From Sporomusa malonica (GTDB taxonomy: Bacteria > Bacillota > Negativicutes > Sporomusales > Sporomusaceae): DNA of 64,000 bases. Position numbers and translations under genes: made by a program. The stretch is taken from NCBI RefSeq assembly GCF_041428715.1, contig NZ_CP155572.1; one strand, 5' to 3'. The notes beneath the pieces were generated by a model. The model had not been told where the DNA came from. It saw nothing but the letters and a program-made list of their open reading frames with translations, and made no database searches. Below, piece by piece: positions 25,245 through 33,998 of the stretch (position 1 is the stretch's first letter; each line of letters opens with the position of its first letter).

Positions 25245-27584
25245 ATGGTACAGCTAACGAAAGCAGGTGTCTTTTTAGTAAAAGGGCATCTGACAGTAGA
25301 AGACACCGGGGCAGTAACCGTTGAGCAAGTTAATAGCAAGTTAGCAGGGGCTGGGTTGCCAGGCTTGCGTCTGGACCGTATCGACAGGGAGGCAGCTAAG
25401 CAAGCAACGATGGCCTGCCAAATCTTCGGCAGCCATAACACAGCTAATGACTCAAGGAATTTGAAGCTGCGCTTTGATGCTTTAGCCTCACATGATATAA
25501 CCTACGTAGGAATTATCCAGACTGCTTGTGCCAGTGGCTTGAAGGAGTTCCCCGTGCCATATGTATTAACCAATTGCCATAATTCCTTGTGTGCGGTTGG
25601 CGGTACTATTAATGAAGACGATCATCTATTCGGTCTAGCGGCAGCCAAAAAGTTCGGCGGAATTTTTGTTCCCGCTCATCAGGCTGTTATTCACCAATAC
25701 ATGCGTGAAATGATGGCAGGCTGCGGCAAAATGATTTTAGGCTCGGACAGCCACACCCGTTACGGTGCCTTAGGAACAATGGCAATTGGCGAGGGTGGCG
25801 GCGAACTGGTTAAACAACTGGTAAAGCGTACCTATGATATCGCCTATCCCGAGGTAGTCGCAGTTTACCTCGAAGGTAAGCCTTTACCCGGAGTAGGACC
25901 CCAGGATGTAGCCTTAGCTATTATCGGTGCTGTGTTTAACTCCGGTTATGTCAAAAACAAGGTGATGGAGTTCGTTGGACCTGGCATTGCCAACCTGTCT
26001 GTCGACTTTAGAAATGGCATTGATGTAATGACTACAGAAACTACGTGTTTGTCATCTATATGGCAAACAGATGAGCAGGTGACTGACTTTTACCGTATTC
26101 ATGGCCGCCCTGACGCTTACAGCAAGCTCGAGCCGGGCGAAGTCAGCTACTATGACGGAATGGTTAAGGTTGATCTCAGCCGTATCCGGCCTATGATTGC
26201 TATGCCGTTCCACCCAAGCAACGTCTGGACGATTGATGAAATGAACCAAAACGGCGCCGATATTTTGCGTCAAATAGAAATTGAAGGGCAAAGACAGCTG
26301 GAAAACCCAAAGCTTCAGTTCAGTTTGACAGATAAATTGGTCAATGGGCGTCTCCGGGCGGATCAGGCTGTTGTTGCCGGTTGTGCTGGCGGAACCTTTG
26401 AAAACATTGTTGCCATGGCACAGATCTTAGGCCCTACATCCATTGGCGATGATGCCTTTTCCTTGAGTGTGTATCCGGCCAGCCAGCCCGTTAATCTGGA
26501 ATTAATCAATAACAAATCAATCGAAAGTCTGATGTTAGCCGGAGCGACAATCAGGACAGCCTTCTGCGGTCCTTGTTTCGGTGCCGGTGATGTACCGGTA
26601 CACAATGGCTTTAGTATCCGTCACACCACACGCAACTTTCCTAACCGGGAAGGTTCTAAGCCTGACAGCGGACAAATAGCCTCGGTTGCCCTGATGGATG
26701 CCCGCTCGATTGCGGCTACGGCCGTTAACGGCGGCAGACTTACACCGGCTACTGAAATTGCCGATGTCCTTAAACCGGTGCCCTATACCTTTAATAAGCA
26801 AGTTTATGAGAAGCGGGTGTATCAAGGATTTGGCAAGGCAAAGCCTGAAGTAGAACTGGTATTTGGCCCCAATATTGCCAATTGGCCTGAGATTCGGCCT
26901 TTGCCGGTTAACCTGCTGCTCAGAGTGACCTCGGTAATTCACGATCCTGTTACTACTACAGATGAACTTATTCCTTCCGGTGAGACTTCTTCGTACCGGT
27001 CGAATCCATATAAATTGGCGGAGTTTACGCTATCCCGCAAAGATCCCGCTTATGTGGGCAGGGCCAAGGAGGCGCAGGCTTTAGAGACTAAGCGGCAAAG
27101 GGTGGCCGCTGGACAAGTGGATGCTGAGGTGGAACGTGTATTTAATAGCGTACTCCCTTACAGCGGTTATTCAATCGAACAACTGCAGCAATTTATCCAA
27201 GAAACAGGTATCGGCACAGTTATTTTTGCTCGCAAGCCTGGTGACGGCTCGGCCCGGGAACAGGCAGCTTCGTGTCAGCGTGTACTGGGCGGAGATGCGA
27301 ATATTGCGCTTGAGTATGCCACCAAACGCTATCGCAGCAACCTCATTAATTGGGGAATGTTGCCGTTTACCATCAGCGAAGGTGAGCAGGACAAATTAGC
27401 AGTTGGCGATTATTTGTATATTCCGGGCATTCTCCAGGCTGTCCAGTCCGGGGCAGAGACGGTAGACAGTATAGTTATCAGTACTAGCGGTACAAAAACA
27501 TTAAAGCTAAAGCTGGAAAACCTCTCAAAAGATGATCGCGATATTATCATAGCTGGCTGCCTGATGAATTATTATAGCTGTTGA
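25245..27584 (+). CDS. Aconitase-family [4Fe-4S] hydratase (YbhJ-like)
   Basis: A 779-residue dehydratase of the aconitase superfamily. DSHTRYGALGTMAIGEGG matches the aconitase active-site segment. Cluster ligands are plausible in VAGCAGGTF and FCGPCFGAGD. The C-terminal 150 residues form the swivel-like domain with IIAGCLMNYY at the end. It is closer in size and order to the uncharacterised YbhJ type than to AcnA or AcnB. In this locus it probably interconverts aconitate, citrate and isocitrate so that citrate lyase can act. Confidence 0.85.
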   Translation: MVQLTKAGVFLVKGHLTVEDTGAVTVEQVNSKLAGAGLPGLRLDRIDREAAKQATMACQIFGSHNTANDSRNLKLRFDALASHDITYVGIIQTACASGLKEFPVPYVLTNCHNSLCAVGGTINEDDHLFGLAAAKKFGGIFVPAHQAVIHQYMREMMAGCGKMILGSDSHTRYGALGTMAIGEGGGELVKQLVKRTYDIAYPEVVAVYLEGKPLPGVGPQDVALAIIGAVFNSGYVKNKVMEFVGPGIANLSVDFRNGIDVMTTETTCLSSIWQTDEQVTDFYRIHGRPDAYSKLEPGEVSYYDGMVKVDLSRIRPMIAMPFHPSNVWTIDEMNQNGADILRQIEIEGQRQLENPKLQFSLTDKLVNGRLRADQAVVAGCAGGTFENIVAMAQILGPTSIGDDAFSLSVYPASQPVNLELINNKSIESLMLAGATIRTAFCGPCFGAGDVPVHNGFSIRHTTRNFPNREGSKPDSGQIASVALMDARSIAATAVNGGRLTPATEIADVLKPVPYTFNKQVYEKRVYQGFGKAKPEVELVFGPNIANWPEIRPLPVNLLLRVTSVIHDPVTTTDELIPSGETSSYRSNPYKLAEFTLSRKDPAYVGRAKEAQALETKRQRVAAGQVDAEVERVFNSVLPYSGYSIEQLQQFIQETGIGTVIFARKPGDGSAREQAASCQRVLGGDANIALEYATKRYRSNLINWGMLPFTISEGEQDKLAVGDYLYIPGILQAVQSGAETVDSIVISTSGTKTLKLKLENLSKDDRDIIIAGCLMNYYSC

Positions 27585-27597
27585 TAGAAGGACAAAA

Positions 27598-27637
27598 AAA
27601 CCATTGGCAGCGTTTAGTGCATAGCCAATGGTTTATT
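27598..27637 (+). terminator. Terminator after the hydratase gene
   Basis: An 11-bp stem (AAACCATTGGC and complement) with a 15-base loop. The downstream T-run is short (TTTATTATG), so termination may be incomplete. Confidence 0.6.
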
Positions 27638-27663
27638 ATGTAAACAATGGGGGGAGCTTTTTC

Positions 27664-28437
27664 ATGAAGGATTGGAATCCAAATCTGTACTTGAAATTTG
27701 AGAAAGAACGTACACAACCCGTTATAGATTTAATTTCGAGAATCGAAAAAGATAACCCTGAGCGAATTATTGACATTGGGTGTGGGCCAGGCAATAGTAC
27801 AAGACAGCTAAAAAATAAATGGCCTCAAGCAGACATTACTGGTCTTGACAGTTCCCCCAATATGATACAAAAGGCCAAGGAAAATTTACCCGGGTTAAAA
27901 TGGGTAATAGGCGATGCAGGAGCAGATTTAACACAGCTGGGAAAATTTGATATTGTGTTTTCAAATGCGGCAATTCAATGGATACCAAATAATGAGCAAT
28001 TGTTACCCAAACTTTTTTCCTTGCTGAAGGATAGTGGAATACTTGCGGTTCAAGTACCTAATATCACTGATATGGGTATTAAAATAGCTATTCAGAAAAC
28101 AGTGGAAGCTAGAAAGTGGAATGAATATTTTGTTTCAGCTACAGCGGAAACCTTCTATTATCCACCGCAATTTTACTATGACATTTTAAGTAGGCTCACA
28201 TCAGAAATAAGTTTATGGGAAACGCATTATTACCATGTTATGGATAGTCATAAAAGTATAGTTGATTGGTATACGTCGACAGGGCTGAGACCGCTGCTTG
28301 ATAAATTGCCAAATGAAGACCTGAGATTCGAGTTTTCACAGGATATATTGAGAAATATTGAAACTGAATACAACTTTCAACAAGATGGAAAGGTGTTGTT
28401 CCGTTTTAGAAGGATATTTTTTACAGCTTCTAAATAA
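27664..28437 (+). CDS. tam: trans-Aconitate 2-methyltransferase
   Basis: A 257-residue SAM methyltransferase. The N-terminus MKDWNPNLYLKFEKERTQP matches Tam closely, followed by SAM motif I DIGCGPGNSTRQL and GLDSSPNMIQKA. Later stretches YYHVMDSHKSIVDWYTSTGL and GLRPLLDKL are also Tam-like. Tam methylates trans-aconitate, a spontaneous isomer of cis-aconitate that inhibits aconitase, so its place beside the hydratase fits. The gene is clearly AT-richer than its neighbours. ATG 27664 follows GGGGGGAG. Confidence 0.9.
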   Translation: MKDWNPNLYLKFEKERTQPVIDLISRIEKDNPERIIDIGCGPGNSTRQLKNKWPQADITGLDSSPNMIQKAKENLPGLKWVIGDAGADLTQLGKFDIVFSNAAIQWIPNNEQLLPKLFSLLKDSGILAVQVPNITDMGIKIAIQKTVEARKWNEYFVSATAETFYYPPQFYYDILSRLTSEISLWETHYYHVMDSHKSIVDWYTSTGLRPLLDKLPNEDLRFEFSQDILRNIETEYNFQQDGKVLFRFRRIFFTASK

Positions 28438-28440
28438 CAA

Positions 28441-28470
28441 CCCTTGCAGCTAATAATGCAAGGGCTGTTA
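28441..28470. terminator. Hairpin between convergent tam and lysR genes
   Basis: An 8-bp inverted repeat CCCTTGCA/TGCAAGGG with an 8-base loop lies between the two stop codons. Its flanks are only moderately T-rich, so it is a weak, possibly bidirectional terminator. Confidence 0.55.
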
Positions 28471-29340
28471 TTAAAAATCTAAATAATCAATTGTATCGGA
28501 AAAATCAACAAAAGCTTTGACCGCATTGATAGATAATGCGTCCTTTTGGTAAATCATCCATGCCCTACGGATAATTGGCGTATTATTTTTATCGAGGATG
28601 ACCGTTTTATATACGTCGTCTGACTTGTGCAATATCCCGCTGCCCATTATCGCGTACCCATGACCATTTTCGACCATGTCCTTACAAGTGTCAAGACGAT
28701 CAACTGCCATACTTATAAAAGGGGGAACAGTAAAGTTTTCCCTCCACCAATTGTCAATCAATAATTGTACTGATTCATCTGTACGGTAGCTTATCCTTGG
28801 GAGATTTGGCAGGTCTTGAATTGAAATCGGTTCTGTTGATGCAATGCACATGTTTTCTTCAAAGAGTAGTTTTTTTTCGTCCGGCCAAGGATATTCTCCA
28901 CGCATAAACCCAATATGGACTTCTTGGGTGTTGACTAGGTTTAAAACTTCTTTACTCCAGACAGTGTTTACCTTAAATTCCATTTGCGGATAAAGTGTTT
29001 TAAAAAGTTTTAAAAGACGTGGCAGTTTGTACTTTGTCATATAGTGTGTCGCCGCGATACGTAAAGTTCCTCTGACGCCCTCGTGCATATTGGTAATTCG
29101 ATCTTTTATTTCTTGTATCCGGGTCAGCATCTCTTTCGAGCACTTGGCGAGATACTCTCCCTGGGATGTGAAATGGATACCCTTACCTGATCTATATATT
29201 AGCTTCGCCCCTAACTCGTCTTCGATCTGGCGTAAACGGGTCGTAAGAGCAGGCTGCGAAATGAAAAGAGCTTGTCCGGTTTTTGTAATATTTCTCTTTT
29301 CATAAAGAATATGAAAGATAAGCCAATCACGTTCATCCAT
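28471..29340 (-). CDS. LysR-family transcriptional regulator
   Basis: A 289-residue LysR regulator. The N-terminal HTH contains NITKTGQALFISQPALTTRLRQIEDELG. The rest is a type-2 periplasmic-binding-like sensor domain, with HIGFMRGEYPW and ENGHGYAIMGSGI. AAGGAG lies 7 bases before ATG 29340. It is transcribed divergently from citDEF across a 157-bp gap and so probably controls citrate lyase, perhaps with a tricarboxylate as inducer. That target is inferred from position. Confidence 0.9.
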   Translation of the reverse strand: MDERDWLIFHILYEKRNITKTGQALFISQPALTTRLRQIEDELGAKLIYRSGKGIHFTSQGEYLAKCSKEMLTRIQEIKDRITNMHEGVRGTLRIAATHYMTKYKLPRLLKLFKTLYPQMEFKVNTVWSKEVLNLVNTQEVHIGFMRGEYPWPDEKKLLFEENMCIASTEPISIQDLPNLPRISYRTDESVQLLIDNWWRENFTVPPFISMAVDRLDTCKDMVENGHGYAIMGSGILHKSDDVYKTVILDKNNTPIIRRAWMIYQKDALSINAVKAFVDFSDTIDYLDF

Positions 29341-29497
29341 ATCGTTTCTCCTTAGGAATATTGCCAGCTTAATTGTTTAGCTACAGTTGTTATTCGAGAT
29401 TGCAGAAAATATTCCTCTATGAGAACAAGGTGTTCAAAATCCCGGTAGAAATATGGCGGACAGACAGTGTCCTAAATTGTGTTAGGGAGGATTACTT

Positions 29498-29782
29498 ATG
29501 ACTAGGCTGATAAAACCGGCGCAAGCAGGTACAATTGAATCGTCGGACATCCTGATAATGCTGGCTCCGGCAGAAGCAGGTGTTGGGATACAAGTCGAGC
29601 TGCGCACTCCGACTATGCAGCAGTACGGAGAGCACATCAAGAACTTGATCGTAAAGATACTAGAGGCACAGGGAATACAAGATGCAATTGTACACGCAAA
29701 TGAAAAAGGCGCTTTAGACTATACGATAGAAGCACGCATGAAAACGGCTATTAAGCGAGCTTCAGGCCAGGGGGGATTCTAA
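29498..29782 (+). CDS. citD: Citrate lyase acyl carrier protein (gamma)
   Basis: A 94-residue CitD. The prosthetic-group serine lies in AGTIESSDIL near residue 14, and VELRTPTMQQYGEHI and ARMKTAIKRA are family stretches. It carries the phosphoribosyl-dephospho-CoA arm. GTGTTAGGGAGGA precedes the ATG. It starts the citDEF operon. Confidence 0.94.
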   Translation: MTRLIKPAQAGTIESSDILIMLAPAEAGVGIQVELRTPTMQQYGEHIKNLIVKILEAQGIQDAIVHANEKGALDYTIEARMKTAIKRASGQGGF

Positions 29783-29783
29783 T

Positions 29784-30692
29784 ATGTTGAAGGAAAGACT
29801 TCGGCGGACTGTTATGTATGCAGCTGGAAATAATCCCGGACTGCTGCAGAACGCAGCGATATACGGAGCGGACAGCGTAATTTTCGATGTTGAGGACTCT
29901 GTGGCTGTTTCAGAGAAGGACAGCGCCCGGGAACTTGTTTATCATGCGTTAAAAAAGCTTAAGTTTCCGTGCGAAATCGGGGTACGTATTAATCATATAA
30001 GTACTCCCTGGGGCTATGATGACCTGGAATACTTATTGCCGGCGAAGCCAGATTATATTCGTTTGCCGAAAGGTGAAAGCGGGGAAGAAATTAAGGATAT
30101 TGATAACATTATAACAAAAGTAGAAGAGCAGCAGGGCTTCGAACCCGGATCCATTAAGATCATGGTTTCGATTGAAAGTCCTAAGGGTTTGCGCAACGCC
30201 TATGAAATCGCATCTGCCAGCCCGCGCATGATCGCAATTGCTATCGGCGGAGAAGACTTCGCCGCTTCGCTTAAGACCGAAAAAACAAAGGGGAATATCT
30301 TCACTGGCGGCAGGGAACTGTTCGTTGCCAGAAGTATGATTGTATTTGCTGCAAGGGAGGCGGGGATTCAGGCAATAGATTCCGTATTCTCTGATTTGCG
30401 GGATGAAGAAACACTGATTAATGAAGTAATGCTGGTTAAAGAACTGGGTTTTGACGGTAAATCCTGTGTAAATCCTCGCCAAATTGATCTAATCCATCAA
30501 GTATTTACCCCTTCAGAAAAAGAAATTGACTACGCCCAGAGAGTGCTGGCCGTTTTTGAGGAAGCCCAAGCAAAAAATTCAGGTGTTATCGCTTTAAACG
30601 GAAAGATGATTGATATGCCCATGGTCATAAGAGCAGAGAGAGTGTTAGCAAATGCCCGCGCCGCCGGCGTTTACCAGAAGGAGGGGATCTGA
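29784..30692 (+). CDS. citE: Citrate lyase beta subunit (citryl-ACP lyase)
   Basis: A 302-residue CitE that releases oxaloacetate from citryl-ACP. RRTVMYAAGNNPGLLQNA is a shifted form of the family start, and VIFDVEDSVAVSEKDSARELV contains the Mg-binding acidic residues. KIMVSIESPKGLRNAYEIA and IAIGGEDFAASL are also typical. It begins 2 bp after citD and its stop overlaps the citF start (TGATG). Confidence 0.95.
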   Translation: MLKERLRRTVMYAAGNNPGLLQNAAIYGADSVIFDVEDSVAVSEKDSARELVYHALKKLKFPCEIGVRINHISTPWGYDDLEYLLPAKPDYIRLPKGESGEEIKDIDNIITKVEEQQGFEPGSIKIMVSIESPKGLRNAYEIASASPRMIAIAIGGEDFAASLKTEKTKGNIFTGGRELFVARSMIVFAAREAGIQAIDSVFSDLRDEETLINEVMLVKELGFDGKSCVNPRQIDLIHQVFTPSEKEIDYAQRVLAVFEEAQAKNSGVIALNGKMIDMPMVIRAERVLANARAAGVYQKEGI

Positions 30693-32239
30693 TGATTAAT
30701 GCAGCAGGTCGGGAAATTCCAGCTAGCATACAAGGATATCAGGAAGTAAAGAACTACAGAGGACCGTTTGTAACCCAGCCGCCGGCAGGCGCGCGCAAGG
30801 TAGGTCCAAAGCTTAAAGCGGTATATCCGGGCGAAAACAAGCTGCTAACATCCATTGATGAAGCAATTGAGGCATCCGGGTTAAAAGATGGCATGACTAT
30901 TTCGTTTCATCATCATTTCCGCAATGGCGATTACGTGATGAATACGGTAATTGCCGCAATTGCTCGCAAAGGGATCAAAGGTCTGACTTTAGCGCCAAGT
31001 TCTTTTTTAGATACAAATGATGAATTAATCCCATACTTTCAGCAAGGTGTTCTTATTGCGGCTGAGACGAGTGGTTTGAGAAACAAGCTGGGACAATTCT
31101 TGACAACAAATAAATTAACAAAGCCAACGATCATTCGTTCTCATGGCGGCCGGGTGCGGGCGCTTGAGAGTGGAGAACTGAGGATTGACGTCGCGTTTAT
31201 CGGAGCGCCCACCTGCGACACCTATGGAAACATTAACGGTGTTCATGGAGCTGCAGCCTGTGGCTCTATGGGCTATGCCACGGTAGATAGCCGTATGGCT
31301 GATACGGTGGTGGCAATCACTGATAATCTAGTAGATCATCCCATTTGCCCGGTAAGTATTCCACAATACCAAGTTGATTATATCGTAAAAGTTGACTGTA
31401 TCGGTGATCCAAAAGGCATTTCAACCGGCGCGTTGCGTGTTACCTCCAATCCCCGCGATCTCCATATGGCCAAGCTTGCTGCTAGAGTGATCGAATATGC
31501 GGGATATTTCAAAGAGGGGTTTGGCATGCAATTAGGCGCAGGCGCTGCCACTGTAGCTGCAGGCAAATATCTAAGGGATGCTATGATCCGTGATAAGGTT
31601 GCCGCAAGCTTTGCTATTGGCGGTATAGTCGGTCCATTTTGCGATTTACTGGACGAAGGATTGATTGGAACGTTATTTGATGTGCAGAGTTTTGATGCCC
31701 GGACAATCCAATCACTACGCGACAACCCCCGGCATCAGGAATATGATTGCACCTTCTATGCTAATCCCTGGAATAAAGGTCCAATGGTAAACAAACTTGA
31801 CTATGTAGTACTTGGTGCTACTGAAGTAGACACAAATTTCAACGTAAATGTAATGACCGATTCCAACGGCATTATGATGGGGGCTCTCGGGGGCCATCCG
31901 GATGCGTCTGCTGGTGCGAAATGTACCATCATCTGTGCACCACTCTTAAGGGGCCGCTTGCCGATGGTCACAGACGCTGTGCAAACAATCTCCACACCAG
32001 GCGAGACGGTAGACGTAATTGTTACTGATCGCGGCGTGGCGGTCAATCCCAAGCGCCAGGATCTGATTGAGAATCTGAAGGGATCGGGCTTGCCCCTAAT
32101 GACGGTAGAGGAGCTCCGTGATACAGCCTATGAGCTAGGCGGAAAACCTGCACCGCTGAAAATGAGCGACGAGGTTGTTGCTGTTGTAGAATACCGTGAT
32201 GGAACAGTATTAGACGTAATCAGGCGCCCGATTTTATAG
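30692..32239 (+). CDS. citF: Citrate lyase alpha subunit (citrate:acetyl-ACP transferase)
   Basis: A 515-residue CitF, normal length. It exchanges acetyl for citryl on the ACP. Typical stretches are DGMTISFHHHFRNGDYVMN near residue 70 and AFIGAPTCDTYGNINGVHG, with a CoA-transferase-like C-terminal half. AGGAGGGG precedes the ATG. Genes citC, citX and citG for activation and prosthetic-group synthesis are not in this window. The final codons of citF belong to a direct repeat found again at 36767. Confidence 0.95.
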   Translation: MINAAGREIPASIQGYQEVKNYRGPFVTQPPAGARKVGPKLKAVYPGENKLLTSIDEAIEASGLKDGMTISFHHHFRNGDYVMNTVIAAIARKGIKGLTLAPSSFLDTNDELIPYFQQGVLIAAETSGLRNKLGQFLTTNKLTKPTIIRSHGGRVRALESGELRIDVAFIGAPTCDTYGNINGVHGAAACGSMGYATVDSRMADTVVAITDNLVDHPICPVSIPQYQVDYIVKVDCIGDPKGISTGALRVTSNPRDLHMAKLAARVIEYAGYFKEGFGMQLGAGAATVAAGKYLRDAMIRDKVAASFAIGGIVGPFCDLLDEGLIGTLFDVQSFDARTIQSLRDNPRHQEYDCTFYANPWNKGPMVNKLDYVVLGATEVDTNFNVNVMTDSNGIMMGALGGHPDASAGAKCTIICAPLLRGRLPMVTDAVQTISTPGETVDVIVTDRGVAVNPKRQDLIENLKGSGLPLMTVEELRDTAYELGGKPAPLKMSDEVVAVVEYRDGTVLDVIRRPIL

Positions 32240-32299
32240 GATTACTTTCAGTAATATTTTACTTGATGCGGCGAACCGTATCACTGGTAACTGTGAAAA
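32230..32299 (+). repeat. Direct repeat copy 1, overlapping the citF stop codon
   Basis: A roughly 65-70 bp element whose first 24 bases are identical to those at 36767. The remainder is about 80% alike with a 6-base gap. It begins within the last codons of citF. Together the two copies bracket about 4.5 kb of accessory genes, as an old insertion or duplication would. Confidence 0.7.
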
Positions 32300-32336
32300 C
32301 AGCCTCACCCTATGCGTAATGGGGGGAGGCTGTTTG
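32298..32336 (+). terminator. citDEF terminator
   Basis: A hairpin of ACAGCCTCACCC with GGGGGGAGGCTGT, one bulge, then TTTGTTATT. It lies 60 bp after citF. Confidence 0.75.
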
Positions 32337-32400
32337 TTATTGCCGTAATGTACAGGATATAATCAATGCATTATTATGGTCAGAAAGACAGGGGGTACAA

Positions 32401-32640
32401 GTGAGGATTCGGTCTGGAGGACATCATTAAAGACTGTTTTGGGCGCTGCGAGGAGCAGGAGGCGGAAATTTCGGGGTCGTGACCTCATACAAATTCCATC
32501 TGAAGAAAATAAACAAAATAACACTCATTCGGTTAAAGTGGGATAATAAGTCTGCCAGGCTTGAATTTTTACGAGTCTGGCAAGAGTGGTCAAGGAATTT
32601 AGATCTGAGGATCAGTGCTCTCGGCAGACTGACTATATAA
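32401..32640 (+). pseudogene. Remnant of a berberine-bridge-type FAD oxidase
   Basis: In the frame starting at 32401 the DNA reads VRIRSGGHH, then a stop at 32428, then LFWALRGAGGGNFGVVTS and about 50 further residues to a stop at 32640. RSGGH and ALRGAGGGNFGVVT are both signatures of the FAD-binding domain of berberine-bridge oxidases. In an intact protein they are roughly 80-100 residues apart, so an internal deletion and the in-frame stop have destroyed the gene. Confidence 0.75.
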
Positions 32641-33107
32641 TGGGAATCGTCTAGCTGGGAGAGTGAAGCAGCAGCACCGGTTGCTAAAGAATATGTATTT
32701 GAATTTCCGCAGAGTATCAAAACGGTGTACTGTGGATAGTTCTGCTCGCGCCCACTTGTATTGGTAAATGCAAGTGGGGATCCGCACTATTAGAAAGCAA
32801 TAAGGGTTACAGTCTTTTCTTCGGAATCTAATGCTTTATAAAAAGGTGTCAAAGGGAAAGATACTTTGACACCTTTAAAATGTAGCAGGAGATATTATTT
32901 CAGGCAAAGAAAATAGCCATAGCTTACTGAAAAAGTAAATTATGGCTGTTTTTTCATAAGGGCGTTAAAACAGTAGGCTGTGGCTAATATGGTACAAAAC
33001 TGCTGAAGGTGTAAAAGGCTCAGATATTGTGAGCCTTTTATTATGAATTTGTAATACACCGAGATTCAGCCGTTACAACAACTGTTTTTTGATGTGGTGG
33101 TTACCGC
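32641..33107. other. Gene-free scar with three successive hairpins
   Basis: No coding region is recognisable here. Three terminator-like hairpins follow each other: 32842-32877 (arms AAAGGTGTCAAAG and complement), 32913-32954 (ATAGCCATA and TATGGCT, then TTTTTT) and 33013-33040 (AAAAGGCTCA and complement). This looks like the remains of several lost transcription units. Confidence 0.6.
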
Positions 33108-33398
33108 TTAAGCGACGGTATAGATTTTTACATCGGGGGCGGCGCTCCAGAGCGGCTTTAACCCGATAAACACGTCGTTTTGGAACATCCCGCTAGTCAA
33201 GTATACCTGCGCATGTTCTACGCTGTCAAAACCATGCAGAACCTGAACATCCTCGTTCCGGATTAGCAGGTCTTTCGTCAGAGCGCCTTCGATGGTATTG
33301 AGGAAAGGCAGGCGGTAATCGGTGTAGACCTTTGCTGCTGCAGGACGATTGACGGCTTCAATTTTCATAGTGATTTCCAGATAAGCATTGACTTTCAT
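33108..33398 (-). CDS. Conserved small protein of unknown function
   Basis: A 96-residue soluble protein. I cannot assign a named family. The alternation MKVNAYLEITMKIEA, KDLLIRNEDVQVLHGFDSVEHAQ and a C-terminal VKIYTVA suggests a ferredoxin-like dimeric alpha/beta barrel, as in EthD or stress-responsive A/B barrel proteins. AGGAGGAATT precedes the ATG. It is divergent from the HxlR regulator gene and may be its target. Confidence 0.7.
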   Translation of the reverse strand: MKVNAYLEITMKIEAVNRPAAAKVYTDYRLPFLNTIEGALTKDLLIRNEDVQVLHGFDSVEHAQVYLTSGMFQNDVFIGLKPLWSAAPDVKIYTVA

Positions 33399-33576
33399 TA
33401 TAATTCCTCCTAAATGGATTTTTGTAAGGCTCTTGTCGTTGAGCTTGCTTTGATTATAGTCAAAGGACTTCTGAGAGGGAATATATTAGCAAATTCATGA
33501 GTAACTCATAAATTTCATAGTTGCTTGTGCTTGTACAGTATGGCTTATATAATTACGGTACAGGAGGATCTACAGA

Positions 33577-33963
33577 ATGTATAAACCTAAGTTGGAAAAA
33601 GATATTCGTTGCCCACTGGAATATGGATTGCGGATTTTCGGCGGGAAATGGAAGTCGCGGATTATCTGTCTTCTGGCAGAGAAAGAGGTTCTACGTTATA
33701 GCTCTCTACGCAAGGAAATGACAAATATCACGGACGCAGTTTTGGCAGCGACTTTGAAAGAGTTGACGGAAGACGGAATTATTCAAAGGCGACAATTTGA
33801 TGAAATCCCGCCGAGAGTGGAATATTGCCTGTCGGATAAGGGGATTTCGGTCGTACCCATCCTGCAAAGCATTTGCAGATGGTCGGGCGCATACCACAGA
33901 GAGGACAGCGAAAATATCCTTTCGCAATGCCAAAAATGCGATTACAATTTCAAGGCGGAGTGA
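33577..33963 (+). CDS. HxlR-family transcriptional regulator
   Basis: A 128-residue winged-helix regulator. CPLEYGLRIFGGKWKSRIIC is the characteristic HxlR start, with Cys12 available for redox or electrophile sensing. LRKEMTNITDAVLAATLKEL is the recognition region and YCLSDKGISVVPIL the wing end. The C-terminus adds CQKCD, which could bind metal. AGGAGGA precedes the ATG. It probably represses or activates the divergent gene at 33398 and the lyase gene that follows. Confidence 0.9.
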   Translation: MYKPKLEKDIRCPLEYGLRIFGGKWKSRIICLLAEKEVLRYSSLRKEMTNITDAVLAATLKELTEDGIIQRRQFDEIPPRVEYCLSDKGISVVPILQSICRWSGAYHREDSENILSQCQKCDYNFKAE

Positions 33964-33998
33964 TTTTGGAAGCCAAATTTGATTTGGGGAGAACCAAG

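Noticed and set aside
32230..32336. Riboswitch at the conserved element after citF
   Set aside because: It lies at a gene's 3' end with no downstream gene in phase, and I recognise no known riboswitch core in either copy.
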